From NCBI GenBank assembly GCA_013415665.1, contig JAAEEQ010000004.1, positions 1-32,625 of the forward strand: a DNA stretch of 32,625 bases, read 5' to 3'. Numbering within the stretch: position 1 is the stretch's first letter; the number at the start of each line of letters is the position of its first letter. The position numbers and the translations under genes were made by a program. This document shows, piece after piece, positions 1-9,774 of this stretch. This DNA comes from Methanomicrobiales archaeon (GTDB taxonomy: Archaea > Halobacteriota > Methanomicrobia > Methanomicrobiales > Methanomicrobiaceae). Below the pieces are notes generated by a model, which saw only the letters and a list, made by a program, of their open reading frames with translations, did no database searches and had not been told where the DNA came from.

Positions 1-123
1 CGAACGCTGCTTCGTCGGTGGGGTGAGAACGTTGGCGTGGATATCATTGCACAGATCAAGGCCTACGGCAACTCCCGGAAAGAGGATTACCGTGCCCCCT
101 CGCCCTACTCCTTCAAAAAATAA
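1..123 (+). CDS. C-terminal fragment of a CDS entering from the left edge, product unknown
   Basis: Open frame 1 from base 1 to TAA at 121-123: RTLLRRWGENVGVDIIAQIKAYGNSRKEDYRAPSPYSFKK*; too short to assign. Confidence 0.45.
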   Translation, partial: RTLLRRWGENVGVDIIAQIKAYGNSRKEDYRAPSPYSFKK

Positions 124-150
124 CCGGGCAATCCTCTTTTTCTGCCTTCG

Positions 151-984
151 TTACCAGCAGGTGCGCCCGCCGTCGATGATGACCGTGCTGCCGGTCATAT
201 AGGATGAGGCATCCGAGACCAGGAAGAGAACCGCCGCCTTATACTCTCCCTGCCGTGCCATTCTGCCGAGCGGGATTAATTCCGATAGTTTATGCACGAA
301 TTCTTCCGGCTGGTCACGGTACACGCCGCCCGGGCAGAGCGCATTGGCACGGACGCCCGCCGCCGCCCAGTAGGTGGCACAGTATTTTGTCAGGCCGATG
401 AGCCCGTGCTTGATGACCGAGTAGGTCACCGGCTTGACCGGCTGGCAGGATTCGGGAATGCCTTCCTTGCGGTAAATCCGCTGGTCCGGTGCGATAATGC
501 CGAGGTCCGAGGAGATATTGAGGATAACCCCGCGTGAACGCCCGGCCATGGCAGTGCCGAAGATCCGGCTGCAGAGGTATGCGCCCGTCAGCCCCACCGC
601 AAGATCCTTTTCCCAGATCTCGTCGGGGAATTGTTCGAACCGGGTCCATTCGCCCTCGCCGCTGCCGGTGGTGACCTGCGGATTGTTTGCCGCGTTGTTG
701 ATCAGGATATCGACGGCACCGTATTGCCCGGCGATATCGCCCGCCACGGCGGCGAGGTTGGTGCTGCTGGTGATGTCTGCTGAAAAGCCGGCAGCTTCTC
801 CGCCGAAGGCATCGCAGAGCTCTTTTGCCGCGATTTTCGCCCGTTTGCCGTCGATGTCGAGCAGAAGCGGGATCCCGCCTCCCTCGAGGATTGCCTCGGC
901 GTGCATCCGGCCGAGAAATCCCGCCCCGCCGGTAATCACCGCGGTTCTTCCGGTTATTTTCATGGCATCAAAAACGCTTTCCAT
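151..984 (-). CDS. SDR-family oxidoreductase (PtmA-like)
   Basis: N-terminal TGGAGFLG nucleotide-binding motif, NNAA, YSVIK active site, C-terminal SSYMTGSTVIIDGG; 277 aa. Confidence 0.88.
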   Translation of the reverse strand: MESVFDAMKITGRTAVITGGAGFLGRMHAEAILEGGGIPLLLDIDGKRAKIAAKELCDAFGGEAAGFSADITSSTNLAAVAGDIAGQYGAVDILINNAANNPQVTTGSGEGEWTRFEQFPDEIWEKDLAVGLTGAYLCSRIFGTAMAGRSRGVILNISSDLGIIAPDQRIYRKEGIPESCQPVKPVTYSVIKHGLIGLTKYCATYWAAAGVRANALCPGGVYRDQPEEFVHKLSELIPLGRMARQGEYKAAVLFLVSDASSYMTGSTVIIDGGRTCW

Positions 985-996
985 CGGTCCTCCTCC

Positions 997-1764
997 TTAC
1001 AGGCTCCGGGTCTGGCCCCCGTCGACGACCAGGTTCGCACCGGTGACGAATGATCCGCTGTCCGAAGCAAGAAACGCAACCGCCCCGGCAATATCCTGCG
1101 GCGACGCAAACGCTCCCATCGGGACCTCGCTCCGGATGTACCCCTCGACCGCCTCGCGATCTTCACCGAGTTTCCGGTCCCAGGTCCCCCCCTCGAAGAG
1201 CACGTTGCCGGGAGAGACGGCATTCATCCTGATGCCCATGGGGGCAACGATGCGGGCGGTCGATTTCATATACATGAGCAGCGCCGCCTTTGCGGCCGCA
1301 TACGGCACCGGCGCCCGGATGGATTCGACACCCGCAATCGAAGAGATGAAAACGATGCTTCCCGAACCTCCCGTCTCCATCAGCCTGATGGCCTCCCTGC
1401 TCAGCCGGACCGCAGCGTGAAAATTCACGGTCATCGCGTCTTCCCAGGCCTGATCCGGCACATCCCATCCCATGACGGATCGGCCGGATCCGATATTCGC
1501 GACAGCGATGTCGAGCCCGCCGCACTGGTCGTGAACGGTCGCAAGCAGGGTGCGGATCGTGCCGGGATCCGTCAGGTCTCCCTCAAACAATCGTGCGTTG
1601 TCGCCGAAATCCCGGGTACACTCGCGGTGCGTTCTCTCAAGCGCTCCCCTTTCGCGTCCCGTTATCCAGACGACAGCACCTTCTTTCAGCAACCGCTGTG
1701 CAATCGCTTTCCCGATGCCCCTGCTCGAACCGCTGACCAGTCCGATTTTTTCATGCAACAGCAT
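997..1764 (-). CDS. SDR-family oxidoreductase (FabG-like)
   Basis: GSSRGIG, ANIGS, YAAAK, TGANLVVDGG motifs; 255 aa. Confidence 0.9.
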   Translation of the reverse strand: MLLHEKIGLVSGSSRGIGKAIAQRLLKEGAVVWITGRERGALERTHRECTRDFGDNARLFEGDLTDPGTIRTLLATVHDQCGGLDIAVANIGSGRSVMGWDVPDQAWEDAMTVNFHAAVRLSREAIRLMETGGSGSIVFISSIAGVESIRAPVPYAAAKAALLMYMKSTARIVAPMGIRMNAVSPGNVLFEGGTWDRKLGEDREAVEGYIRSEVPMGAFASPQDIAGAVAFLASDSGSFVTGANLVVDGGQTRSL

Positions 1765-1823
1765 ATGCCCTTCCCCGGAGTAGTATCACGCCATGATGGA
1801 TCATAAATTGATTGTTTGGCGTT

Positions 1824-2693
1824 TCATGCACGCTGCGCCGTCCGGCATGACCAGATCGTCTCGATAAAATGGCGGTTGTAGATGGCAAGGGCAACTTCGT
1901 CCATCCCCGGGACACGGGCCGTCTGGAGGATGAAGAACCGATCAAACCCCGTCGATTCGATAAGCCCGAGGCACCGGGGGATGTCGGCCGATCCCGAACC
2001 GAGGGGGACGGTGGTGCCGTGGCGCATCCGGTCCTTGATATGGACGCTTCCGAGCCAGCGCCCGATGGCGGCGAATTCTTCGCCGGGATCGTACCCGAGC
2101 GATGCGCTGTTGCCGATGTCGTAATTGGCGCGTATCAGGGGGTGGTTGAGGTCCGAAAACACCTCATGGAGCATCGGTGGCGGCAGATCCGTTTCGAGGT
2201 GCAGTTCGACGCCGGCGGCTTCCGCATGGGGCACGAGATCGAACAGGAGGCGGACCATGCCTTCCCGTTCCCGTACCGTCCGCAACGAGGATGCATCGAC
2301 AAAGGGGAGGATGATGTAGAGCACCTCGAGCGTGGCAGCCCGATCCAGGAGCCGGATCAGCATTTCCCGTGCGGGTTCGCTCACGGCACCCGTCGTTTCG
2401 ATGAGGCGGTGCGCCATGAACCAGTCGGCACAGATGGAACGTACCCCGACACCGCTGTCACCGATGATCCTGCGGATTGCCCTGATCCCGGCGTCACTTC
2501 CCAGCGGGTTGTCCTGCTCGGTTCCCGCCTCGTATATCCATTCGATGCACGCCAGCCCGGCCTGCCGGGCCTTTGCGAACTCCTCCTGCCATGTGCCGAC
2601 CGGAAAGGACTGAATCCGCCCGCCTTCCATCGGGGAAAGGCGCCCCTGCATGATGCCAACCGGATGCATTTCGCATTCCTGTTCTCGTTTCAA
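1824..2693 (-). CDS. Sugar phosphate isomerase/epimerase-like TIM-barrel protein
   Basis: GIMQGRLSP start, EWIYEAG, LHLETD, NYDIGNSASLGYDP, VHIKDR: pattern of xylose-isomerase-like TIM-barrel proteins. Start may be the internal ATG at 2669 (MHPVGIMQGRLSP). Confidence 0.75.
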   Translation of the reverse strand: MKREQECEMHPVGIMQGRLSPMEGGRIQSFPVGTWQEEFAKARQAGLACIEWIYEAGTEQDNPLGSDAGIRAIRRIIGDSGVGVRSICADWFMAHRLIETTGAVSEPAREMLIRLLDRAATLEVLYIILPFVDASSLRTVREREGMVRLLFDLVPHAEAAGVELHLETDLPPPMLHEVFSDLNHPLIRANYDIGNSASLGYDPGEEFAAIGRWLGSVHIKDRMRHGTTVPLGSGSADIPRCLGLIESTGFDRFFILQTARVPGMDEVALAIYNRHFIETIWSCRTAQRA

Positions 2694-2827
2694 CGAGTAA
2701 TACGTTACGAATCACACACGCCTTTCAAAGAGAGCGATGCGAAAAAATTCGCCGAACCAATAATGCTATAGCGAATCAGGCAGACCTTTCTTCCGACAGC
2801 GAGTAGTGCGGTCAGGGCTGATTTAAC

Positions 2828-3556
2828 GTGAAGACCATCATCATTCTGCAGGCGCGTATGGGTTCCCACCGGCTCCCGGGGAAGAGCCTGATGCCGGTCT
2901 GGAAAGACATGTCCCTCCTGGAGCTCGTGCTTGCACGCATCACCCGTGCACGCCTTCCGGACCGTGTCGTGCTGGCGACGACGCGTGAATCCCGGGACGA
3001 TCCGCTCGTTGGTATCGCCGAAAAGTACGGTGTCGCCGTGGTGCGGGGAAGTGAGGACGACGTGCTCGGGCGGTTCGTGCAGGCGCTCGATGCATACCCC
3101 GCCGATGCCGTCGTGCGTGCCTGTGCCGACAATCCGCTCCTGGATCCGGTGATGATAGACAACCTTGTCACGTTCTTCCGGGACGTGCAGCCGTGCGACT
3201 ATGCCATGAACCTCGGTCCCATGACCGGCTTTCCCGACGGTGTCGGTGTCGAGATGGTCTCTGCCGCAGCGCTCCGGAGGGTCGACCGGGAAACACGCGA
3301 TCCGTCGCACCGCGAGCATGTGCTCACGTATATCCATGACAATCCCTCCTTCGTCAGCAAATGGCTCTATGCCGATGACGCGCACGCAAGGCCCGGTTAT
3401 CGGCTCGACATCGATTTTCCCGAGGACATGCATTTCGTCCGGGAACTGGTGCGCCTGCTCCCCGAAGCATCGGCCCCGCACTGGTCGACGGAGGAGATCA
3501 TCCGGACGGTGGACGAGCATACGGATCTCTTAAAGCTCCGGAAGGTGCGGACGTAG
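2828..3556 (+). CDS. SpsF-like cytidylyltransferase-family protein
   Basis: GTG start; IILQARMGSHRLPGKSL nucleotidyltransferase motif, VLGRFVQA, RACADNPLLDP, YRLDIDFPEDMHFV. Confidence 0.85.
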   Translation: MKTIIILQARMGSHRLPGKSLMPVWKDMSLLELVLARITRARLPDRVVLATTRESRDDPLVGIAEKYGVAVVRGSEDDVLGRFVQALDAYPADAVVRACADNPLLDPVMIDNLVTFFRDVQPCDYAMNLGPMTGFPDGVGVEMVSAAALRRVDRETRDPSHREHVLTYIHDNPSFVSKWLYADDAHARPGYRLDIDFPEDMHFVRELVRLLPEASAPHWSTEEIIRTVDEHTDLLKLRKVRT

Positions 3557-3581
3557 GATCGGCCCAGGCCGGAATGCACCC

Positions 3582-5543
3582 ATGCCGCAGCACCATCCCG
3601 CACCGCCGGAACGAGGCTTCGGAGGCGACATCCGGACGGCAGACTGCGACACGGTCGTCGCCATCGCCCGTGGGCAAAAAGCGACCCGGATTTGTGTTAT
3701 CCTCGAGGAAGGTTCCGATATCGGGGCGTTATCACGCTTCCTCGATGCGGGCCTTCCCGTCCGGGCGGTGGCAGTGACGCCGGAGGTCTGTGACGCCCTC
3801 GAGGCCCGCGGCATGGCGTACCTGCCGCTGTCGGATGCCATCGACCCCGAACGGCTCTTTGCGGAAAGCCTTGCGCTGTACCATTCCGTCGAGGCCTTCT
3901 CGGATGCCGTCGATGCCCATCTTGCCGGGATCTTTCCGGACGTCGCCCGCTGCGATGCGCACCCGGCGAGGGACAATTTCTTCTCCCTGTATCTCCTCTT
4001 CGACATCCTGCTGGTACGCAGCACCATCCTGAAGGTATTGCTGGAGCAGACATCGCCGGACATGATCATCGCCTTTGCAGACGACGGGCCCGTTCCGGTT
4101 CGGGTGCCGGGAGGAATGCCGTTTACAAGGGACGAACGCATTTTCCCGCTGTTACTCCGGTGCAACGGCGCTCCCCCGGCGGTTCTTTGCACCGGACAGC
4201 CCCGCCGGGAAGGCAGGAGCCCTTCCGGGCAGCCGGCCCTGGCGGGGCGGATAAAGCGCGATATACGACGTCATCCCCTGCTGCGAAGCCTTGCAGCGGC
4301 TTTCCTTGCCGAAGGGGGCCCGGGGGGGGCAGGCCTCTGCCTGGCGCTGCTGGGCAACCTGCTGGCCGGGAAACCGGCGGTCGCCATTATCGGGTTCGGG
4401 TACAACTGGGACTATATCTTCCCGCATCTTGTCAGAACAGGATACGTGCCGCTGCATCTTCCCGAAGGTGCCGGCAATGGCACGGATGCACCACCGCCTG
4501 CCGGCCTCATCCCGGCAGATCTGCTTGCGGCATACGGAACTCTGGGGGGGCTGGATGCCAGCAGCATCATCGCGGATCGGGCAACGCCCCTGCTTTGGGA
4601 TGCCGTCGCTGCAACGCCGTCCTGTGCTGCCGTCGTGAAGGAAGTGATACGGCGCTGGCGGCCCTGTGCGTTCCTCTGCAGCACGAAAACCACGTTCCGG
4701 GAACATTTTGCGGCAAGGACGGCACGCAAGAGCGGCATACCCGTCATCTCCTGGCAGCACGGCGCGGCAGGCTTTTTCCGGTATCCCCTCTTGGCACATA
4801 CCGAGTGCGCCAATACCGATCTCCATCTTGTCTGGGGGGAGGGCGTCCGCTCGGCGCTTGCCACCGACAGCGAAGGCGCATCCGCCTGCCGGCATGAGCC
4901 GGTCGGGTCCTATCACCTGCAGTCGCTCCCGGATTTTCCTCCCCCGCCTCGCCCTTTTCCAATCCTCTACGTGACGACAAGCTATTTCCTGAGCCATTAT
5001 TACTTCGGGTACGAGCACCGGCTCGACGATATCGGCCTGTGGCATACGCAGAAAACGATCCTCGATACGATCGGTGCCGCCGGCGTCGCATCGGTCCTCA
5101 AACTCCACCCCGGCGAGGAACACACGGGGCCCCTGCTCCGGCATCTCGCAGAGCGCGGGATATCGTCTGTTTCAGTGGTCCGGGGGGAGCGGACAATGCA
5201 GGAGTGCCTGCTTGAAGCGGGCACGGTCATCATCGATTTCCCCAGCACGACGCTTCTCGAAGCGCTCGCATCGGGCAGGACGGTCTTCGTCCTGCTCGCC
5301 CATTTCGTCCTTTCGGAGCATGCGACGATGCTTCTTAAAAAAAGGGCGTACTGCAGCGACGATCCCGCATCGTTCGCGCGGATCATCGGGCGCTTCTGCA
5401 GGGGGGAACCGCTGGACCAGTCCCCCGATACCGCCAACACCGAGTTTCTTGAATATTACGGCATATATCGCGGCGATCACGGTGCTGCCGGCCGTGCCGT
5501 CGCATGGATGACGGCTGCCTGCCGGCATGAGATCCGTCAGTAG
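3582..5543 (+). CDS. Large putative surface-carbohydrate glycosyl/glycerophosphotransferase-like protein
   Basis: 653 aa; ISWQHGAAGFFR, VLKLHPGEEH, GTVIIDFPSTTLLEALASGRTVFVL resemble the C-terminal half of CDP-glycerophosphotransferase/GT-B-like proteins. Confidence 0.6.
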   Translation: MPQHHPAPPERGFGGDIRTADCDTVVAIARGQKATRICVILEEGSDIGALSRFLDAGLPVRAVAVTPEVCDALEARGMAYLPLSDAIDPERLFAESLALYHSVEAFSDAVDAHLAGIFPDVARCDAHPARDNFFSLYLLFDILLVRSTILKVLLEQTSPDMIIAFADDGPVPVRVPGGMPFTRDERIFPLLLRCNGAPPAVLCTGQPRREGRSPSGQPALAGRIKRDIRRHPLLRSLAAAFLAEGGPGGAGLCLALLGNLLAGKPAVAIIGFGYNWDYIFPHLVRTGYVPLHLPEGAGNGTDAPPPAGLIPADLLAAYGTLGGLDASSIIADRATPLLWDAVAATPSCAAVVKEVIRRWRPCAFLCSTKTTFREHFAARTARKSGIPVISWQHGAAGFFRYPLLAHTECANTDLHLVWGEGVRSALATDSEGASACRHEPVGSYHLQSLPDFPPPPRPFPILYVTTSYFLSHYYFGYEHRLDDIGLWHTQKTILDTIGAAGVASVLKLHPGEEHTGPLLRHLAERGISSVSVVRGERTMQECLLEAGTVIIDFPSTTLLEALASGRTVFVLLAHFVLSEHATMLLKKRAYCSDDPASFARIIGRFCRGEPLDQSPDTANTEFLEYYGIYRGDHGAAGRAVAWMTAACRHEIRQ

Positions 5544-6553
5544 TGCGTCCGGTGCCGCGTGAGAATATGCCGCACCAGCGAGCGTATCCCCGGGATTTTC
5601 ATGACGATCGCCGACCCGAAGGCGGCGAGGGCAAGGAAGCACTTCTTCGGGATCCTCTCAAACGGTCCGCCGGAGAGAAGTGCGCCGGCGCTCAGTGCCA
5701 TGCCGGCAAAGACCACGGGATCCACGTCCTGCATTGTTGCGGTCCGGGTAAACCCGGCAAACAGGCAGTCCCCGCCGAACCGGACGAGCGCGGTATTGAG
5801 TGCGGGCGCGAATGCCGTCCTATCGGCACCCAGTTCTTCCCGGATGCGCGCCAGGATCTTTAACGTATCGAAATATCCTGCCGTGCTCGCAAAGAGGAGT
5901 CGGTGGGTTTCGGAGTGCGTGCCCTGCCGGTAGAGCACATGGGCCCCGGCGACATACCCGATATCGAATCTCCGGGCAATCTGCAGCCAGGTGTAGTAAT
6001 CAGACGAATAGGGGAATTCGAGGGAGAACCTCCCCACCGCATCGTAGACCGTGCGGCGCACCATCACGGACGGGCAGGTTATCATGCCGCGATCCGTCAG
6101 GATCCGTGCAAAACCCTCCGGATGGCGGTAAACCACATCATCGGAGGCATGCCGCAGTTCCTTTGCACTCGTTCCGGTCTCGATGATGGCGGATGAAAAC
6201 GTCATCCCGACGCCGGGGTGGGCATCGAAAAATGCAACGCACCGTGCGGTGAAATCCGGTTCGATTGCATCATCGGAGTGAAGGATGTGGATGATCTCCC
6301 CGCGTGCCTCCTCAAGGCACCGGTTGAAATTTCCGAACAGGCCGAGATTTTCCGCATTTTTCCGGTAGGAAAGGCGGGGGTCCAGAAACGAACGCACCAC
6401 CTCTTCCGTATTGTCGTCCGATGCGTTATCGACGACAATAACCTCAAGATCAGCATACGTCTGCTCGAGAGCGCTCTTGATCGCCCGCCCCACCATGGCC
6501 GCCCGGTTGTACGTGGGGATGCAGATTGAAACCCGGGGAATGTTTGTCATCAC
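5537..6553 (-). CDS. Family 2 glycosyltransferase
   Basis: VSICIPTYNRAAMVGRAIKSALEQTYADLEVIVVDNASDD and HILHSDDAIEPDF: GT-A fold, GT2. Confidence 0.93.
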   Translation of the reverse strand: MMTNIPRVSICIPTYNRAAMVGRAIKSALEQTYADLEVIVVDNASDDNTEEVVRSFLDPRLSYRKNAENLGLFGNFNRCLEEARGEIIHILHSDDAIEPDFTARCVAFFDAHPGVGMTFSSAIIETGTSAKELRHASDDVVYRHPEGFARILTDRGMITCPSVMVRRTVYDAVGRFSLEFPYSSDYYTWLQIARRFDIGYVAGAHVLYRQGTHSETHRLLFASTAGYFDTLKILARIREELGADRTAFAPALNTALVRFGGDCLFAGFTRTATMQDVDPVVFAGMALSAGALLSGGPFERIPKKCFLALAAFGSAIVMKIPGIRSLVRHILTRHRTHY

Positions 6554-6577
6554 CGTCTCCGAAAGTGCGCAGCGCTC

Positions 6578-7534
6578 TCACGGCTCCGCGTCGTTCCGGC
6601 CGGGGGCTGCAAACCACCGGCAGGTCTTTTCAAGGCCCTCGGAAAGGCCGATCTTTGGTCTCCACCCGAGCAGTTCACTGCTTTTTGCGATATCCGCCGA
6701 GTTGAACCAGACCTCGCTCCGGCGGTGGGGGACGCTGCCAAAGGCAAGCTCGCCCGTATATCCGCAGAGGGCTGCAAGCCTCGATACGATGTCCCGGACG
6801 GACACCGCCTCGCCCGTGCCGACGTTGATGACCGTATGCCCCGGGTGGGTTTCGCCATAGCCGGCCGCAGCGACGAACGCCCGCGCGATATCGGTGACAT
6901 ACACGAAATCCCATTTCTGGTTGCCCGTGGTCAGCATTGGGCTCTCTCCTTTGAGCATGGTCCTGATGACATACGGAATCAGGCGCCGTTCGTGATCGCC
7001 GGGGCCGTACGGCGGAAAGAGCCGTAAGGAAACGGCATTGATGCCGTAGGCATCCGCGTAAAAGTCACAGGCCTCTTCGGAGTGGAGTTTTGTGAGGGCA
7101 TACAGGTTTTGCGGCGCCGGGGTGGCGTCTTCGTGCAGCAGTTCGCCGGTTTCCCGGTACACGGCGCAGGTACTCGCATTCACGATGCTGCCGGTCCCTG
7201 CATTCCGGGCCGCCTCGAGCAGGTTGATCATGCCGCGCACGTTCGTATCCAGCATCACCCCGATTTCGTCGGGGCGATGCTCGACGGCATAGTAGGTGAC
7301 AAGATGGATGATGCTGTCGGGAGCGAAACCAGCAACAGCCTTTTCCACGTCGCTCCCGTTCCTGATATCCCCCCGGCAGACCGTAAGGCGGTCGAGGCAG
7401 TCCCGGATGCGCGAGCAGTCCGATTGCGGCCGGACAAGGATGCCGACGTCATAGCCGTTCTGTACAAGAAGGCGGGTGATATACGAACCGATGAACCCGT
7501 GTGCGCCGGTTACAAAAACACGTTTCCCTGTCAT
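6578..7534 (-). CDS. NAD-dependent epimerase/dehydratase (NDP-sugar)
   Basis: VTGAHGFIGSYITRLL, ASTCAVYRE, YALTK, LRLFPPYGPGD. ORF track starts at 7567; internal ATG at 7534 (MTGKRVFVTG) avoids overlap with the upstream gene. Confidence 0.88.
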   Translation of the reverse strand: MTGKRVFVTGAHGFIGSYITRLLVQNGYDVGILVRPQSDCSRIRDCLDRLTVCRGDIRNGSDVEKAVAGFAPDSIIHLVTYYAVEHRPDEIGVMLDTNVRGMINLLEAARNAGTGSIVNASTCAVYRETGELLHEDATPAPQNLYALTKLHSEEACDFYADAYGINAVSLRLFPPYGPGDHERRLIPYVIRTMLKGESPMLTTGNQKWDFVYVTDIARAFVAAAGYGETHPGHTVINVGTGEAVSVRDIVSRLAALCGYTGELAFGSVPHRRSEVWFNSADIAKSSELLGWRPKIGLSEGLEKTCRWFAAPGRNDAEP

Positions 7535-7541
7535 CGGCCAC

Positions 7542-7991
7542 CTATCCGTGCCGGATGTCCCAGTCATACCCTATCGATGCATCGAAGGGATCCAGCCGCT
7601 CAATTTCCGCAGGATCATGCGGGATGGTTGCGCAATTTGCCACGATCGCCTTTTCCTGCCCGATCGCCTTGAAGCCGTTGACGACATGCGGCGGGACCTT
7701 GGCAAGCACATAATTCTCCTCGCCAAGGAAAATCTCCTGGATGGTTCCGAAGGTGGGGGATGCTTTTCGGGCGTCGTAGAGGACGAGCTTGATGTTGCCT
7801 GACACGACGGCGTAATTCAGCTCCATCTTCCGGTGGACATGCCATCCCTTGATCGCTCCGGGAAAAATGACGGAGAAGTAGATCTCGCCGAAGCCGTTGA
7901 AATGCGGGTCCGTCGATTTCATCATATGCCTGACAAGGCCCCGTTCGTCGAGAAAAGTTGCAAGGGGAATGATCTGCACGCCATCTATCAT
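7542..7991 (-). CDS. dTDP-4-dehydrorhamnose 3,5-epimerase-like cupin protein
   Basis: FLDERGLVRHMM, GWHVHRKMELNYAVVSGNIKLVLYDAR, PPHVVNGFKA; ATG at 7991 forms an ATGA overlap with the upstream gene's stop. Confidence 0.75.
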   Translation of the reverse strand: MIDGVQIIPLATFLDERGLVRHMMKSTDPHFNGFGEIYFSVIFPGAIKGWHVHRKMELNYAVVSGNIKLVLYDARKASPTFGTIQEIFLGEENYVLAKVPPHVVNGFKAIGQEKAIVANCATIPHDPAEIERLDPFDASIGYDWDIRHG

Positions 7992-8986
7992 GACAGCACC
8001 TCCCGGTACCACGCGATGGTCCGCTGCATGCCGTCACTGAGGCCGACTGCAGGCTCCCAGCCGAGAACCCGCCGCGCTTTTTCGATTGCGAGGTACTGGT
8101 CCTGGATTTCATGCCTGCCGGTATTCAGGATCTCCGGCACCATATCGGCGCCCATCAGCCGGATAATCTCACCGACAACCTCGCTCACCGAGCGTTTTTC
8201 GCCGCTGCTGAAGTTGAATGCCTCGCCGCGGAGCGACTGGCGTTCCGTCTTTTCGGCAAGGGTCAGGTACGCAAGCACGGCATCCCCGACATAGAAGTAC
8301 TCGCGCACGGGCGTCCCGTCACTGCGGATAGCGGGAGCCCTGCCCTCGATGATGCTGCGGATGGTGCCGGGCACGATGCGGTTGAAATTGAGATCGCCCG
8401 GTCCATAGATATTGCCCATGCGTGCGATGCCGACGGGCAGGTCGTAGGTCCTGCCGTAGCTCTGTGCAATCAGGTCCGTGCAGCTCTTCGAGACATCGTA
8501 GGGGTGTTCGCCGGCAAGCGGCATGTCCTCGGTATAGGGCAGCACGGGGCTCGACCCGTAGGCCTTGTCCGACGAAGCGACGCAGATCGCCCGCAGTGTC
8601 GTGTCATACATCCCGAGAACCCTGCACGCTTCGAGCAGGTTCCACGTCCCTTCAATATTTGCCCGGAAGGTGCTTACCGGCGAGCGGTTGCCGACAGGGA
8701 CGATCGTCTGCGCCCCCAGATGGAAGACATATTCGATTTCGTACTCGGCAAGGGTTCTCTCGAGCAGGCAATAGTCTTCGAGTTCGCCGCGGACGATGCC
8801 GACCGTTCCGCTCTCGAGCCATGCACCGAGATGCCGTGCCCTCGGCACCCAGTCCCGGACAAGAGCGGTCACCTCGGACCCTGCGGTGACGAGGGTGTTG
8901 ACGAGGTTGAGCCCGACAACGCCCGTTGCGCCGGTGACGAGCACCCGCCTTCCTTCCCAGCCGGCTAATCGTTCCATACCTTCCAT
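7988..8986 (-). CDS. rfbG: CDP-glucose 4,6-dehydratase-like NAD-dependent epimerase/dehydratase
   Basis: VTGATGVVGLNLV, HLGAQTIV, ASSDKAYG, YDVSKSCTDLIAQSYGRTYDLPV; directly follows rfbF in the same operon. Confidence 0.75.
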   Translation of the reverse strand: MEGMERLAGWEGRRVLVTGATGVVGLNLVNTLVTAGSEVTALVRDWVPRARHLGAWLESGTVGIVRGELEDYCLLERTLAEYEIEYVFHLGAQTIVPVGNRSPVSTFRANIEGTWNLLEACRVLGMYDTTLRAICVASSDKAYGSSPVLPYTEDMPLAGEHPYDVSKSCTDLIAQSYGRTYDLPVGIARMGNIYGPGDLNFNRIVPGTIRSIIEGRAPAIRSDGTPVREYFYVGDAVLAYLTLAEKTERQSLRGEAFNFSSGEKRSVSEVVGEIIRLMGADMVPEILNTGRHEIQDQYLAIEKARRVLGWEPAVGLSDGMQRTIAWYREVLS

Positions 8987-9756
8987 TGGGGATTCACTCT
9001 CCAGAGTTCGTTAAGATCGACATAGTCCTTGTAGTTGTCCATGGCGTGCCAGAACCCGTCGTGGATATAGTAGCCGAGCCGTCCGTCGGCTGCGATTGCC
9101 TCGAGGGTCTCCTCGAACATGACATCCTCATCGCCATCGATGTAATCGAAGACGCCCTCTTCGAGCATCATGAAGCCGACATTGATGTATTCGTTCATCA
9201 GCGGCTTTTCCCGGAAGTGGTCGATGAGATCGCCTTCGAACCGCACGATGCCGTATTTGGAGTAGGGGCGGGTGATGGTGATCGTCGCGAGCACGTCGTG
9301 CTGTTCCTTTAAGTGGCGGTGCCGTTCTATCAGGCGTCCGATGTCGATATCCGCGACACCGTCGCCGTAGGTCGCCATGAACGGATAGTGCGAGAGGTAA
9401 TCGCGGCACATGAGGAGGCGGCGTGCCGTTTTCGTTTCCCGCCCCGTCTGAACGAAAACGACCTCCCAGTCGTCCTGGGCGGGGGGGAGACGGATATCGG
9501 AGAGGCGTACGGAAAAATTCTGCAGGAGGTTATACTGGTTGACGAAGTAGTCGACAATCATCTCTCCCTTGTACCCGAGGGTCAGGATGAACCGCGAGTC
9601 ATTGAAATGATTGTAAATCTTCATGATATGCCATAAAATCGGGTATTCGCCAAGTTCAATGAGGGGCTTTGGCATCTCCCGCGTTTTCTCGCTGAGGCGC
9701 GTACCGCGCCCCCCGCAGAAAATCACGACATCGTACATGGGATCCGGAGCCGGCAT
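8965..9756 (-). CDS. rfbF: Glucose-1-phosphate cytidylyltransferase
   Basis: VVIFCGGRGTRLSEKTREMPKPLIELG, TYGDGVADID, NEYINVGFMMLEEGVFDYI, FWHAMDNYKD: strong RfbF pattern. ORF track start (9939) is probably too long; start placed at 9756, alternatives 9765 and 9738. Confidence 0.92.
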   Translation of the reverse strand: MPAPDPMYDVVIFCGGRGTRLSEKTREMPKPLIELGEYPILWHIMKIYNHFNDSRFILTLGYKGEMIVDYFVNQYNLLQNFSVRLSDIRLPPAQDDWEVVFVQTGRETKTARRLLMCRDYLSHYPFMATYGDGVADIDIGRLIERHRHLKEQHDVLATITITRPYSKYGIVRFEGDLIDHFREKPLMNEYINVGFMMLEEGVFDYIDGDEDVMFEETLEAIAADGRLGYYIHDGFWHAMDNYKDYVDLNELWRVNPQWKVWND

Positions 9757-9774
9757 TACTATCATGTGGTTTCT

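Noticed and set aside
497-1420. 307-aa + strand ORF spanning two SDR genes
   Set aside because: Antisense to two clear SDRs; low-complexity Ser/Pro/Ala-rich translation with no motif.
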